Assembly: GCA_030180135.1 (NCBI GenBank)
Contig: CM058230.1
Span: forward strand, 58,560,580 to 58,624,579
Reading direction: 5' to 3'
DNA length: 64,000 nt
DNA from: Orychophragmus violaceus
Taxonomy: Eukaryota > Streptophyta > Magnoliopsida > Brassicales > Brassicaceae
The notes below the pieces were generated by a model. That model was not told where the DNA came from. It saw only the letters and a program-made list of their open reading frames with translations, and ran no database searches. The position numbers were made by a program, and so were the translations under genes. How positions within the stretch are numbered: position 1 is the first letter of the stretch; every line of letters starts with the position of its first letter. Positions 52,101-62,900 of the stretch are shown here, one piece after another.

Positions 52101-52450
52101 AGCTTGAACCAGAGGATGCGTTTAGAGTGGAGAAAGAGTATACTAATGATGTTATCTTAACCTCACTGGTTTTGATATATGATCATCAAATGGGCATGTG
52201 TCTCATTTGTACTCTTTTTCCCTTGTCAAGTTTTGTCCCACTGGGTTTTCTTGACAAGGTTTTTAATGAGGCAAATGATTCACATTCAAATCACCCATTT
52301 GTTGATCCAGACCATGGCATAGCATCCAGAATTCGACCCAATGGAGGAGATATCAAGTCCAGCCTATTTTATGACCATTACAAGTCCAAGAAGAGCCCAA
52401 AACAAGCTGGTAATTTTGAGCCCAAGAAGAGTTACGAAAATGGAGTTTGA
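49121..52450 (+). CDS. Reduced gypsy-type polyprotein, 1109 aa
   Basis: The start at 49121 (MVNTDD) is preferred because the earlier in-frame ATG at 49088 overlaps the LTR end and primer site. Residues 1-42 are a helical gag-like start. Residues 47-150 resemble the retropepsin-like domain of plant gypsy polyproteins: IDKRSCNNVASEYMVKKLGL, then GKYEDEVLCDVLPM and HIILGKPW. The usual active-site D-[ST]-G or DGGS is replaced by Asp63-Lys-Arg-Ser, so protease activity is doubtful. Residues 190-866 are not recognised. They contain KPPD or EPPD linkers (451-453, 512-514, 725-727) and two similar segments (332-349, 574-591). Residues 867-949 match the end of a gypsy integrase (VGEKVLIQLRKKRF, DGPFNI, LDLRSNP). 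The last 160 residues are acidic and lie in the 3' LTR. Reverse transcriptase, RNase H and the integrase core are absent. The frame is unbroken, so it may still be translated. Confidence 0.8.
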   Translation: MVNTDDQEEHNRVRENKALIEAVTANLAKMLDESLAAFREESLGTKFYTRCHVQGKVCSLMIDKRSCNNVASEYMVKKLGLKVKQHPWLDDDYKLRMSRQVMISITIGKYEDEVLCDVLPMESCHIILGKPWQDNRQAIQDVLKNRYSFKYKGGKISLISMTPDEIQQDQLILKQRIRQVVSESLNPPHQKEKVLVTDSKETPTSFTNIAPELPSPRESYSLLQDSKETVDDPKEIPPIRDEEPQGESPAETQGSLSLVSDLERPTQLVPEPVFMPFPFDYPRKHCKEIDLARTEPNVFILISAEDEKRFGLENVKEFRVSKPVFDKMIPSFETFTPEKFFKPKDFMFDEFHEFNSSLRVSLFSNNAFELFRTKTDYALFKAFPELNHLLKNLLSESNQFNDFCKSTLKYHVFEFSTSSIMHLFCPMSVQKGTGTMEKHKYLGELTIKEKPPDLHQPQPIYKEFKRGTMSEAGEFTRSKSKLNHGDLVFLQFRSTNQEQGNAQASSMFKDKPPDALLMLIPNYNSQQGKEIIVADTIIPRYASLLIPNAELLELEHIRMLYNSNDNLKNVFPFCEKFEHKKFFRHGGFIFDRNKLCKPSCSLLNSVLKSIDKLTSASHFAELFFGEIVYYDSILSFNLDDPVKHVKFVLDDLSRKLLTSIHDYFFCTHDLLSRDFSVSIQDVELNFHDPKAWLYHVWLKKMAVQVFLEPMEHENVKDSSMIQEEPPDPTPIALMRTSDKHIQSLIQISTCLTLFVSNAIGTMIMSLLHPGNIEKNLSLFKEYLGSNSCLRKEEHEKDYVIIQAETCSYVYYSMTVIMHFLFAKGVDQIAGMKKESPELEDPSKIVFVRTGIGVILMQDKKTIAYFRMIFEVGEKVLIQLRKKRFPAERESKLMTKIDGPFNITRRINNKAYELELQGKYNVSSIFKVSNLVHFIADELDLRSNPCQEGGDDVILPSTKNMDLEPELEPDGAKDMEHEPDGNKLEEEDQLGVEEQLEPEDAFRVEKEYTNDVILTSLVLIYDHQMGMCLICTLFPLSSFVPLGFLDKVFNEANDSHSNHPFVDPDHGIASRIRPNGGDIKSSLFYDHYKSKKSPKQAGNFEPKKSYENGV
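51957..51969 (+). other. Polypurine tract
   Basis: AAGAGGGAGGGGA stands directly before the 3' LTR and would prime plus-strand synthesis. It is also coding, as part of the frame that runs on into the LTR (residues near QEGGD). Confidence 0.92.
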
Positions 52451-52854
52451 AGGGTCATTTTTCAGATTCAAATAAGTGTTTAAGTTTGGTCTTTGTGTTA
52501 TTTCCTAGGTGAATTAATTGCTGCCCATGCAGCCTTGTTGCAATTTCTATTTCAAACTCTTTGTAGCCATTTCTGAACTTTTATCAAACTTCTTTTTATT
52601 CTAAAACTTCTGAAAGTGTTTGATCTGAATGGTGTGTAATATCCATTCGTCTTGGATTCTTCTTTTGGTGTTTATCTCCTAGAAGAACCGAGTTTGAAAG
52701 TCTTGAAGTCATTCCGCAAACTTCAGGAAGTTTCCTTCATTTCCCTGTTTCGAAATCATACAATCAGTCCATCCCATTTGATTATCATCCATCCAACAAC
52801 CAGACTCACAAAGTGCATCAAAGGACAAGGATCTTCTCCATTAAGATCCCATCA
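51970..52854 (+). mobile_element. 3' LTR (885 bp)
   Basis: Same length, ends and content as the 5' LTR, with no mismatch found by eye. Its first 481 bp encode the C-terminal 160 residues of the element protein, stopping at 52450. The stem-loop copy is at 52222-52258. It ends GATCCCATCA, followed by TCATA and the continuing satellite. Confidence 0.95.
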
Positions 52855-52859
52855 TCATA
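52855..52859 (+). repeat. Target site duplication, right
   Basis: TCATA, identical to 48199-48203. The array continues at once with GGACCTTTTAGAAG, completing the monomer that was split by the insertion. Confidence 0.95.
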
Positions 52860-55800
52860 GGACCTTTTAGAAGATCTAAGTTTCTTTCTTGTCTTTTAGT
52901 AGGGTTACCTAGGGGTGTTCAAAGGAATATAAACTTGTATAATATGCTTCTCATTATACCTTTAGGAGCATACAAAAACTTACTTATAGTTTTATTACCT
53001 TACCTAATTTCTCCAATCCATGACACATATGTTTCAAGAAGTTTTGGTAAAAAGGTTTTGTTTAAGATTCTCTTAGGACCTTTTAAAAGATCAAAGTTTC
53101 TTTCTTGTCTTTTAGTAGGGTTACCTAGGGGTGTTCAAAGGAACATAAACTTGTATAATATGCTTCTCATTATACCTTTAGGAGCATACAAAAACTTACT
53201 TATAGTTTTATTACCTTACCTAGTTTCTCAAATCCATGACACATATGTTTCAAGAAGTTTTGGTAAAAAGGTTTTGTTTAAGATTCTCATAGGACCTTTT
53301 AAAAGATCAAAGTTTCTTTCTTGTCTTTTAGTAGGGTTACCTAGGGGTGTTCAAAGGAATATAAACTTGTATAATATGCTTCTCATTATACCTTTAGGAG
53401 CATACAAAAACTTACTTATAGTTTTATTACCTTACCTAGTTTCTCCAATCTATGACACATATGTTTCAAGAAGTTTTGGTAAAAAGGTTTTGTTTAAGAT
53501 TCTCATAGGACCGTTTAAAAGATCAAAGTTTCTTTCTTGTCCTTTAGTAGGGTTACCTAGGGGTGTTCAAAGGAATATAAACTTGTATAATATGCTTCTC
53601 ATTATACCTTTAGGAGCATACAAAAACTTACTTATAGCTTTATTACCTTACCTAGTTTCTCCAATCCATGACACATATGTTTCAAGAAGTTTTGGTAAAA
53701 AGGTTTTGTTTAAGATTCTCATAGGACCTTTTAGAAGATCTAAGTTTCTTTCTTGTCTTTTAGTAGGGTTACCTAGGGGTGTTCAAAGGAATATAAACTT
53801 GTATAATATGCTTCTCATTATACCTTTAGGAGCATACAAAAACTTACTTATAGTTTTATTACCTTACCTAATTTCTCCAATCCATGACACATATGTTTCA
53901 AGAAGTTTTGGTAAAAAGGTTTTGTTTAAGATTCTCTTAGGACCTTTTAAAAGATCAAAGTTTCTTTCTTGTCTTTTAGTAGGGTTACCTAGGGGTGTTC
54001 AAAGGAACATAAACTTGTATAATATGCTTCTCATTATACCTTTAGGAGCATACAAAAACTTACTTATAGTTTTATTACCTTACCTAGTTTCTCCAATCCA
54101 TGACACATATGTTTCAAGAAGTTTTGGTAAAAAGGTTTTGTTTAAGATTCTCATAGGACCGTTTAAAAGATCAAAGTTTCTTTCTTGTCCTTTAGTAGGG
54201 TTACCTAGGGGTGTTCAAAGGAATATAAACTTGTATAATATGCTTCTAATTATACCTTTAGGAGCATACAAAAACTTACTTATAGCTTTATTACCTTACC
54301 TAGTTTCTCCAATCCATGACACATATGTTTCAAGAAGTTTTGGTAAAAAGGTTTTGTTTAAGATTCTCATAGGACCGTTTAAAAGATCAAAGTTTCTTTC
54401 TTGTCTTTTAGTAGGGTTACCTAGGGGTGTTCAAAGGAATATAAACTTGTATAATATGCTTCTCATTATACCTTTAGGAGCATACAAAAACTTACTTATA
54501 GCTTTATTACCTTACCTAGTTTCTCCAATCCATGACACATATGTTTCAAGAAGTTTTGGTAAAAAGGTTTTGTTAAGATTCTCATAGGACCGTTTAAAAG
54601 ATCAAAGTTTCTTTCTTGTCCTTTAGTAGGGTTACCTAGGGGTGTTCAAAGGAATATAAACTTGTATAATATGCTTCTCATTATACCTTTAGGAGCATAC
54701 AAAAACTTACTTATAGCTTTATTACCTTACCTAGTTTCTCCAATCCATGACACATATGTTTCAAGAATTTTTGGTAAAAAGGGTTTGTTAAGATTCTCAT
54801 AGGACCTTTTAAAAGATCAAAGTTTCTTTCTTGTCTTTTAGTAGGGTTACCTAGGGGTGTTCAAAGGAACATAAACTTGTATAATATGCTTCTCATTATA
54901 CCTTTAGGAGCATACAAAAACTTACTTATAGTTTTATTACCTTACCTAGTTTCTCCAATCCATGACACATATGTTTCAAGAAGTTTTGGTAAAAAGGTTT
55001 TGTTTAAGATTCTCATAGGACCTTTTAGAAGATCTAAGTTTCTTTCTTGTCTTTTAGTAGGATTACCTAGGGGTGTTCAAAGGAATATAAACTTGTATAA
55101 TATGCTTCTAATTATACCTTTAGGAGCATACAAAAACTTACTTATAGTTTTATTACCTTACCTAGTTTCTCCAATCCATGACACATATGTTTCAAGAAGT
55201 TTTGGTAAAAAGGTTTTGTTTAAGATTCTCATAGGACCGTTTAAAAGATCAAAGTTTCTTTCTTGTCTTTTAGTAGGGTTACCTAGGGGTGTTCAAAGGA
55301 ATATAAACTTGTATAATATGCTTCTCATTATACCTTTAGGAGCATACAAAAACTTACTTATAGTTTTATTACCTTACCTAGTTTCTCCAATCCATGACAC
55401 ATATGTTTCAAGAAGTTTTGGTAAAAAGGTTTGGTTTAAGATTCTCATAGGACCGTTTAAAAAATCAAAGTTTCTTTCTTGTCTTTTAGTAGGGTTACCT
55501 AGGGGTGTTCAACGGAATATAAAATTGTATAATATGCTTCTCATTATACCTTTAGGAGCATACAAAAACTTACTTATAGTTTTATTACCTTACCTAGTTT
55601 CTCCAATCCATGACACATATGTTTCAAGAAGTTTTGGTAAAAAGGTTTTGTTTAAGATTCTCATAGGACCTTTTAAAAGATCAAAGTTTCTTTCTTGTCT
55701 TTTAGTAGGGTTACCTAGGGGTGTTCAAAGGAATATAAACTTGTATAATATGCTTCTCATTATACCTTTAGGAGCATACAAAAACTTACTTATAGTTTTA

Positions 55801-56955
55801 TTAGCTTACCTAGTTTCTCCAATCCATGACACATATGTTTCAAGAAGTTTTGGTAAAAAGGTTTTGTTTAAGATTCTCATAGGACCTTTTAGAAGATCAA
55901 AGTTTCTTTCTTGTCTTTTAGTAGGATTGCCTAGGGGTGTTCAAAGGAATATAAACTTGTATAATATGCTTCTCATTATACCTTTAGGAGCATACAAAAA
56001 CTTACTTATAGCTTTATTACCTTACCTAGTTTCTCCAATCCATGACACATATGTTTCAAGAATTTTTGGTAAAAAGGGTTTGTTAAGATTCTCATAGGAC
56101 CTTTTAAAAGATCAAAGTTTCTTTCTTGTCTTTTAGTAGGGTTACCTAGGGGTGTTCAAAGGAACATAAACTTGTATAATATGCTTCTCATTATACCTTT
56201 AGGAGCATACAAAAACTTACTTATAGTTTTATTACCTTACCTAGTTTCTCCAATCCATGACACATATGTTTCAAGAAGTTTTGGTAAAAAGGTTTTGTTT
56301 AAGATTGTCATAGGACCTTTTAGAAGATCTAAGTTTCTTTCTTGTCTTTTAGTAGGATTACCTAGGGGTGTTCAAAGGAATATAAACTTGTATAATATGC
56401 TTCTCATTATACCTTTAGGAGCATACAAAAACTTACTTATAGTTTTATTACCTTACCTAGTTTCTCCAATCCATGACACATATGTTTCAAGAAGTTTTGG
56501 TAAAAAGGTTTTGTTTAAGATTCTCATAGGACCGTTTAAAAGATCAAAGTTTCTTTCTTGTCTTTTAGTAGGGTTACCTAGGGGTGTTCAAAGGAATATA
56601 AACTTGTATAATATGCTTCTCATTATACCTTTAGGAGCATACAAAAACTTACTTATAGTTTTATTACCTTACCTAGTTTCTCCAATCTATGACACATATG
56701 TTTCAAGAAGTTTTGGTAAAAAGGTTTTGTTTAAGATTCTCATAGGACCGTTTAAAAGATCAAAGTTTCTTTCTTGTCCTTTAGTAGGGTTACCTAGGGG
56801 TGTTCAAAGGAATATAAACTTGTATAATATGCTTCTCATTATACCTTTAGGAGCATACAAAAACTTACTTATAGCTTTATTACCTTACCTAGTTTCTCCA
56901 ATCCATGACACATATGTTTCAAGAAGTTTTGGTAAAAAGGTTTTGTTTAAGATTC

Positions 56956-56960
56956 TCATA
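56956..56960 (+). other. Paralogous empty target site
   Basis: TCATA in GATTCTCATAGGACC at the position matching the retrotransposon insertion. The monomers before it (from 56172) follow the same order as those before the insertion (from 47415), including the rare GATTGTCATAGG form. The monomers after it follow the order found after the insertion from 52860, offset 4101 bp. It shows the uninserted form of this block. Confidence 0.85.
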
Positions 56961-59935
56961 GGACCTTTTAGAAGATCTAAGTTTCTTTCTTGTCTTTTAG
57001 TAGGGTTACCTAGGGGTGTTCAAAGGAATATAAACTTGTATAATATGCTTCTCATTATACCTTTAGGAGCATACAAAAACTTACTTATAGTTTTATTACC
57101 TTACCTAATTTCTCCAATCCATGACACATATGTTTCAAGAAGTTTTGGTAAAAAGGTTTTGTTTAAGATTCTCTTAGGACCTTTTAAAAGATCAAAGTTT
57201 CTTTCTTGTCTTTTAGTAGGGTTACCTAGGGGTGTTCAAAGGAACATAAACTTGTATAATATGCTTCTCATTATACCTTTAGGAGCATACAAAAACTTAC
57301 TTATAGTTTTATTACCTTACCTAGTTTCTCAAATCCATGACACATATGTTTCAAGAAGTTTTGGTAAAAAGGTTTTGTTTAAGATTCTCATAGGACCTTT
57401 TAAAAGATCAAAGTTTCTTTCTTGTCTTTTAGTAGGGTTACCTAGGGGTGTTCAAAGGAAAATAAACTTGTATAATATGCTTCTCATTATACCTTTAGGA
57501 GCATACAAAAACTTACTTATAGTTTTATTACCTTACCTAGTTTCTCCAATCCATGACACATATGTTTCAAGAAGTTTTGGTAAAAAGGTTTTGTTTAAGA
57601 TTCTCATAGGACCGTTTAAAAGATCAAAGTTTCTTTCTTGTCCTTTAGTAGGGTTACCTAGGGGTGTTCAAAGGAATATAAACTTGTATAATATGCTTCT
57701 CATTATACCTTTAGGAGCATACAAAAACTTACTTATAGCTTTATTACCTTACCTAGTTTCTCCAATCCATGACACATATGTTTCAAGAAGTTTTGGTAAA
57801 AAGGTTTTGTTTAAGATTCTCATAGGACCTTTTAGAAGATCTAAGTTTCTTTCTTGTCTTTTAGTAGGGTTACCTAGGGGTGTTCAAAGGAATATAAACT
57901 TGTATAATATGCTTCTCATTATACCTTTAGGAGCATACAAAAACTTACTTATAGTTTTACTACCTTACCTAGTTTCTCCAATCCATGACACATATGTTTC
58001 AAGAAGTTTTGGTAAAAAGGTTTTGTTTAAGATTCTCATAGGACCGTTTAAAAGATCAAAGTTTCTTTCTTGTCTTTTAGTAGGGTTACCTAGGGGTGTT
58101 CAAAGGAATATAAACTTGTATAATATGCTTCTCATTATACCTTTAGGAGCATACAAAAACTTACTTATAGTTTTATTACCTTACCTAGTTTCTCCAATCC
58201 ATGACACATATGTTTCAAGAAGTTTTGGTAAAAAGGTTTTGTTTAAGATTCTCATAGGACCTTTTAGAAGATCAAAGTTTCTTTCTTGTCTTTTAGTAGG
58301 ATTGCCTAGGGGTGTTCAAAGGAATATAAACTTGTATAATATGCTTCTAATTATACCTTTAGGAGCATACAAAAACTTACTTATAGTTTTATTACCTTAC
58401 CTAGTTTCTCCAATCCATGACACATATGTTTCAAGAAGTTTTGGTAAAAAGGTTTGGTTTAAGATTCTCATAGGACCGTTTAAAAAATCAAAGTTTCTTT
58501 CTTGTCTTTTAGTAGGGTTACCTAGGGGTGTTCAACGGAATATAAAATTGTATAATATGCTTCTCATTATACCTTTAGGAGCATACAAAAACTTACTTAT
58601 AGTTTTATTACCTTACCTAGTTTCTCCAATCCATGACACATATGTTTCAACAAGTTTTGGTAAAAAGGTTTTGTTTAAGATTCTCATAGGACCTTTTAAA
58701 AGATCAAAGTTTCTTTCTTGTCTTTTAGTAGGGTTACCTAGGGGTGTTCAAAGGAATATAAACTTGTATAATATGCTTCTCATTATACCTTTAGGAGCAT
58801 ACAAAAACTTACTTATAGTTTTATTACCTTACCTAGTTTCTCAAATCCATGACACATATGTTTCAAGAAGTTTTGGTAAAAAGGTTTTGTTTAAGATTCT
58901 CATAGGACCTTTTAAAAGATCAAAGTTTCTTTCTTGTCTTTTAGTAGGGTTACCTAGGGGTGTTCAAAGGAAAATAAACTTGTATAATATGCTTCTCATT
59001 ATACCTTTAGGAGCATACAAAAACTTACTTATAGTTTTATTACCTTACCTAGTTTCTCCAATCCATGACACATATGTTTCAAGAAGTTTTGGTAAAAAGG
59101 TTTTGTTTAAGATTCTCATAGGACCGTTTAAAAGATCAAAGTTTCTTTCTTGTCCTTTAGTAGGGTTACCTAGGGGTGTTCAAAGGAATATAAACTTGTA
59201 TAATATGCTTCTCATTATACCTTTAGGAGCATACAAAAACTTACTTATAGCTTTATTACCTTACCTAGTTTCTCCAATCCATGACACATATGTTTCAAGA
59301 AGTTTTGGTAAAAAGGTTTTGTTTAAGATTCTCATAGGACCTTTTAGAAGATCTAAGTTTCTTTCTTGTCTTTTAGTAGGGTTACCTAGGGGTGTTCAAA
59401 GGAATATAAACTTGTATAATATGCTTCTCATTATACCTTTAGGAGCATACAAAAACTTACTTATAGTTTTATTACCTTACCTAGTTTCTCCAATCTATGA
59501 CACATATGTTTCAAGAAGTTTTGGTAAAAAGGTTTTGTTTAAGATTCTCATAGGACCGTTTAAAAGATCAAAGTTTCTTTCTTGTCCTTTAGTAGGGTTA
59601 CCTAGGGGTGTTCAAAGGAATATAAACTTGTATAATATGCTTCTCATTATACCTTTAGGAGCATACAAAAACTTACTTATAGTTTTATTACCTTACCTAG
59701 TTTCTCCAATCCATGACACATATGTTTCAAGAAGTTTTGGTAAAAAGGTTTTGTTTAAGATTCTCATAGGACCGTTTAAAAGATCAAAGTTTCTTTCTTG
59801 TCTTTTAGTAGGGTTACCTAGGGGTGTTCAAAGGAATATAAAATTGTATAATATGCTTCTCATTATACCTTTAGGAGCATACAAAAACTTACTTATAGTT
59901 TTATTACCTTACCTAGTTTCTCCAATCCATGACAC

Positions 59936-59937
59936 AA
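59936..59937 (+). other. 9-bp in-frame deletion in one monomer
   Basis: GACACATATGTTTCAAGAAG is shortened to GACACAAGAAG, removing nine bases (three codons) and leaving the frame open. It is seen only once in the window, so it arose after the last block duplication here. Confidence 0.8.
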
Positions 59938-62900
59938 GAAGTTTTGGTAAAAAGGTTTTGTTTAAGATTCTCATAGGACCGTTTAAAAGATCAAAGTTTC
60001 TTTCTTGTCTTTTAGTAGGGTTACCTAGGGGTGTTCAAAGGAATATAAAATTGTATAATATGCTTCTCATTATACCTTTAGGAGCATACAAAAACTTACT
60101 TATAGTTTTATTACCTTACCTAGTTTCTCCAATCCATGACACATATGTTTCAAGAAGTTTTGGTAAAAAGGTTTTGTTTAAGATTCTCATAGGACCTTTT
60201 AAAAGATCAAATTTTCTTTCTTGTCTTTTAGTAGGGTTACCTAGGGGTGTTCAAAGGAATATAAACTTGTATAATATGCTTCTCATTATACCTTTAGGAG
60301 CATACAAAAACTTACTTATAGTTTTATTACCTTACCTAGTTTCTCCAATCTATGACACATATGTTTCAAGAAGTTTTGGTAAAAAGGTTTTGTTTAAGAT
60401 TCTCATAGGACCGTTTAAAAGATCAAAGTTTCTTTCTTGTCCTTTAGTAGGGTTACCTAGGGGTGTTCAAAGGAATATAAACTTGTATAATATGCTTCTC
60501 ATTATACCTTTAGGAGCATACAAAAACTTACTTATAGCTTTATTACCTTACCTAGTTTCTCCAATCCATGACACATATGTTTCAAGAAGTTTTGGTAAAA
60601 AGGTTTTGTTTAAGATTCTCATAGGACCTTTTAGAAGATCTAAGTTTCTTTCTTGTCTTTTAGTAGGGTTACCTAGGGGTGTTCAAAGGAATATAAACTT
60701 GTATAATATGCTTCTCATTATACCTTTAGGAGCATACAAAAACTTACTTATAGTTTTATTACCTTACCTAATTTCTCCAATCCATGACACATATGTTTCA
60801 AGAAGTTTTGGTAAAAAGGTTTTGTTTAAGATTCTCTTAGGACCTTTTAAAAGATCAAAGTTTCTTTCTTGTCTTTTAGTAGGGTTACCTAGGGGTGTTC
60901 AAAGGAACATAAACTTGTATAATATGCTTCTCATTATACCTTTAGGAGCATACAAAAACTTACTTATAGTTTTATTACCTTACCTAGTTTCTCAAATCCA
61001 TGACACATATGTTTCAAGAAGTTTTGGTAAAAAGGTTTTGTTTAAGATTCTCATAGGACCTTTTAAAAGATCAAAGTTTCTTTCTTGTCTTTTAGTAGGG
61101 TTACCTAGGGGTGTTCAAAGGAAAATAAACTTGTATAATATGCTTCTCATTATACCTTTAGGAGCATACAAAAACTTACTTATAGTTTTATTACCTTACC
61201 TAGTTTCTCCAATCCATGACACATATGTTTCAAGAAGTTTTGGTAAAAAGGTTTTGTTTAAGATTCTCATAGGACCGTTTAAAAGATCAAAGTTTCTTTC
61301 TTGTCCTTTAGTAGGGTTACCTAGGGGTGTTCAAAGGAATATAAACTTGTATAATATGCTTCTCATTATACCTTTAGGAGCATACAAAAACTTACTTATA
61401 GCTTTATTACCTTACCTAGTTTCTCCAATCCATGACACATATGTTTCAAGAAGTTTTGGTAAAAAGGTTTTGTTTAAGATTCTCATAGGACCTTTTAGAA
61501 GATCTAAGTTTCTTTCTTGTCTTTTAGTAGGGTTACCTAGGGGTGTTCAAAGGAATATAAACTTGTATAATATGCTTCTCATTATACCTTTAGGAGCATA
61601 CAAAAACTTACTTATAGTTTTACTACCTTACCTAGTTTCTCCAATCCATGACACATATGTTTCAAGAAGTTTTGGTAAAAAGGTTTTGTTTAAGATTCTC
61701 ATAGGACCGTTTAAAAGATCAAAGTTTCTTTCTTGTCTTTTAGTAGGGTTACCTAGGGGTGTTCAAAGGAATATAAACTTGTATAATATGCTTCTCATTA
61801 TACCTTTAGGAGCATACAAAAACTTACTTATAGTTTTATTACCTTACCTAGTTTCTCCAATCCATGACACATATGTTTCAAGAAGTTTTGGTAAAAAGGT
61901 TTTGTTTAAGATTCTCATAGGACCTTTTAGAAGATCAAAGTTTCTTTCTTGTCTTTTAGTAGGATTGCCTAGGGGTGTTCAAAGGAATATAAACTTGTAT
62001 AATATGCTTCTAATTATACCTTTAGGAGCATACAAAAACTTACTTATAGTTTTATTACCTTACCTAGTTTCTCCAATCCATGACACATATGTTTCAAGAA
62101 GTTTTGGTAAAAAGGTTTGGTTTAAGATTCTCATAGGACCGTTTAAAAAATCAAAGTTTCTTTCTTGTCTTTTAGTAGGGTTACCTAGGGGTGTTCAACG
62201 GAATATAAAATTGTATAATATGCTTCTCATTATACCTTTAGGAGCATACAAAAACTTACTTATAGTTTTATTACCTTACCTAGTTTCTCCAATCCATGAC
62301 ACATATGTTTCAAGAAGTTTTGGTAAAAAGGTTTTGTTTAAGATTCTCATAGGACCTTTTAAAAGATCAAAGTTTCTTTCTTGTCTTTTAGTAGGGTTAC
62401 CTAGGGGTGTTCAAAGGAATATAAACTTGTATAATATGCTTCTCATTATACCTTTAGGAGCATACAAAAACTTACTTATAGTTTTATTAGCTTACCTAGT
62501 TTCTCCAATCCATGACACATATGTTTCAAGAAGTTTTGGTAAAAAGGTTTTGTTTAAGATTCTCATAGGACCTTTTAGAAGATCAAAGTTTCTTTCTTGT
62601 CTTTTAGTAGGATTGCCTAGGGGTGTTCAAAGGAATATAAACTTGTATAATATGCTTCTCATTATACCTTTAGGAGCATACAAAAACTTACTTATAGTTT
62701 TATTACCTTACCTAGTTTCTCCAATCCATGACACATATGTTTCAAGAAGTTTTGGTAAATAGGTTTTGTTTAAGATTCTCATAGGACCGTTTAAAAGATC
62801 AAAGTTTCTTTCTTGTCTTTTAGTAGGGTTACCTAGGGGTGTTCAAAGGAATATAAAATTGTATAATATGCTTCTCATTATACCTTTAGGAGCATACAAA

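Larger units (their letters stand above)
48204..52854 (+). mobile_element. Non-autonomous Ty3/gypsy-type LTR retrotransposon
   Basis: A complete 4651-bp element: LTR (48204-49088), tRNA-Met primer site (49091), a 2.9-kb interior with one long frame, polypurine tract (51957-51969), and LTR (51970-52854). It is flanked by TCATA duplications. The coding frame keeps protease-like and integrase C-terminal parts of a gypsy polyprotein but lacks reverse transcriptase, RNase H and the integrase core, so movement must depend on enzymes from a relative. The LTRs have the same length and no mismatch that I could find by reading, which points to a very recent insertion. It lies in the array in the same orientation as the monomers. 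A satellite site without the insertion exists at 56956-56960. Confidence 0.93.

Noticed and set aside
48204..52854. Autonomous gypsy element
   Set aside because: No reverse transcriptase YxDD motif, RNase H or integrase catalytic core was found in the interior frame.
56172..62762. A 2196-codon open frame, and similar ones at 24528-27683, 27768-30968, 30988-33966 and 34896-38924
   Set aside because: These are monomers of the satellite read end to end. The period is 72 codons and the frame breaks wherever a stop or 1-bp deletion monomer occurs. There is no distinct start, end or promoter, so I do not call genes.
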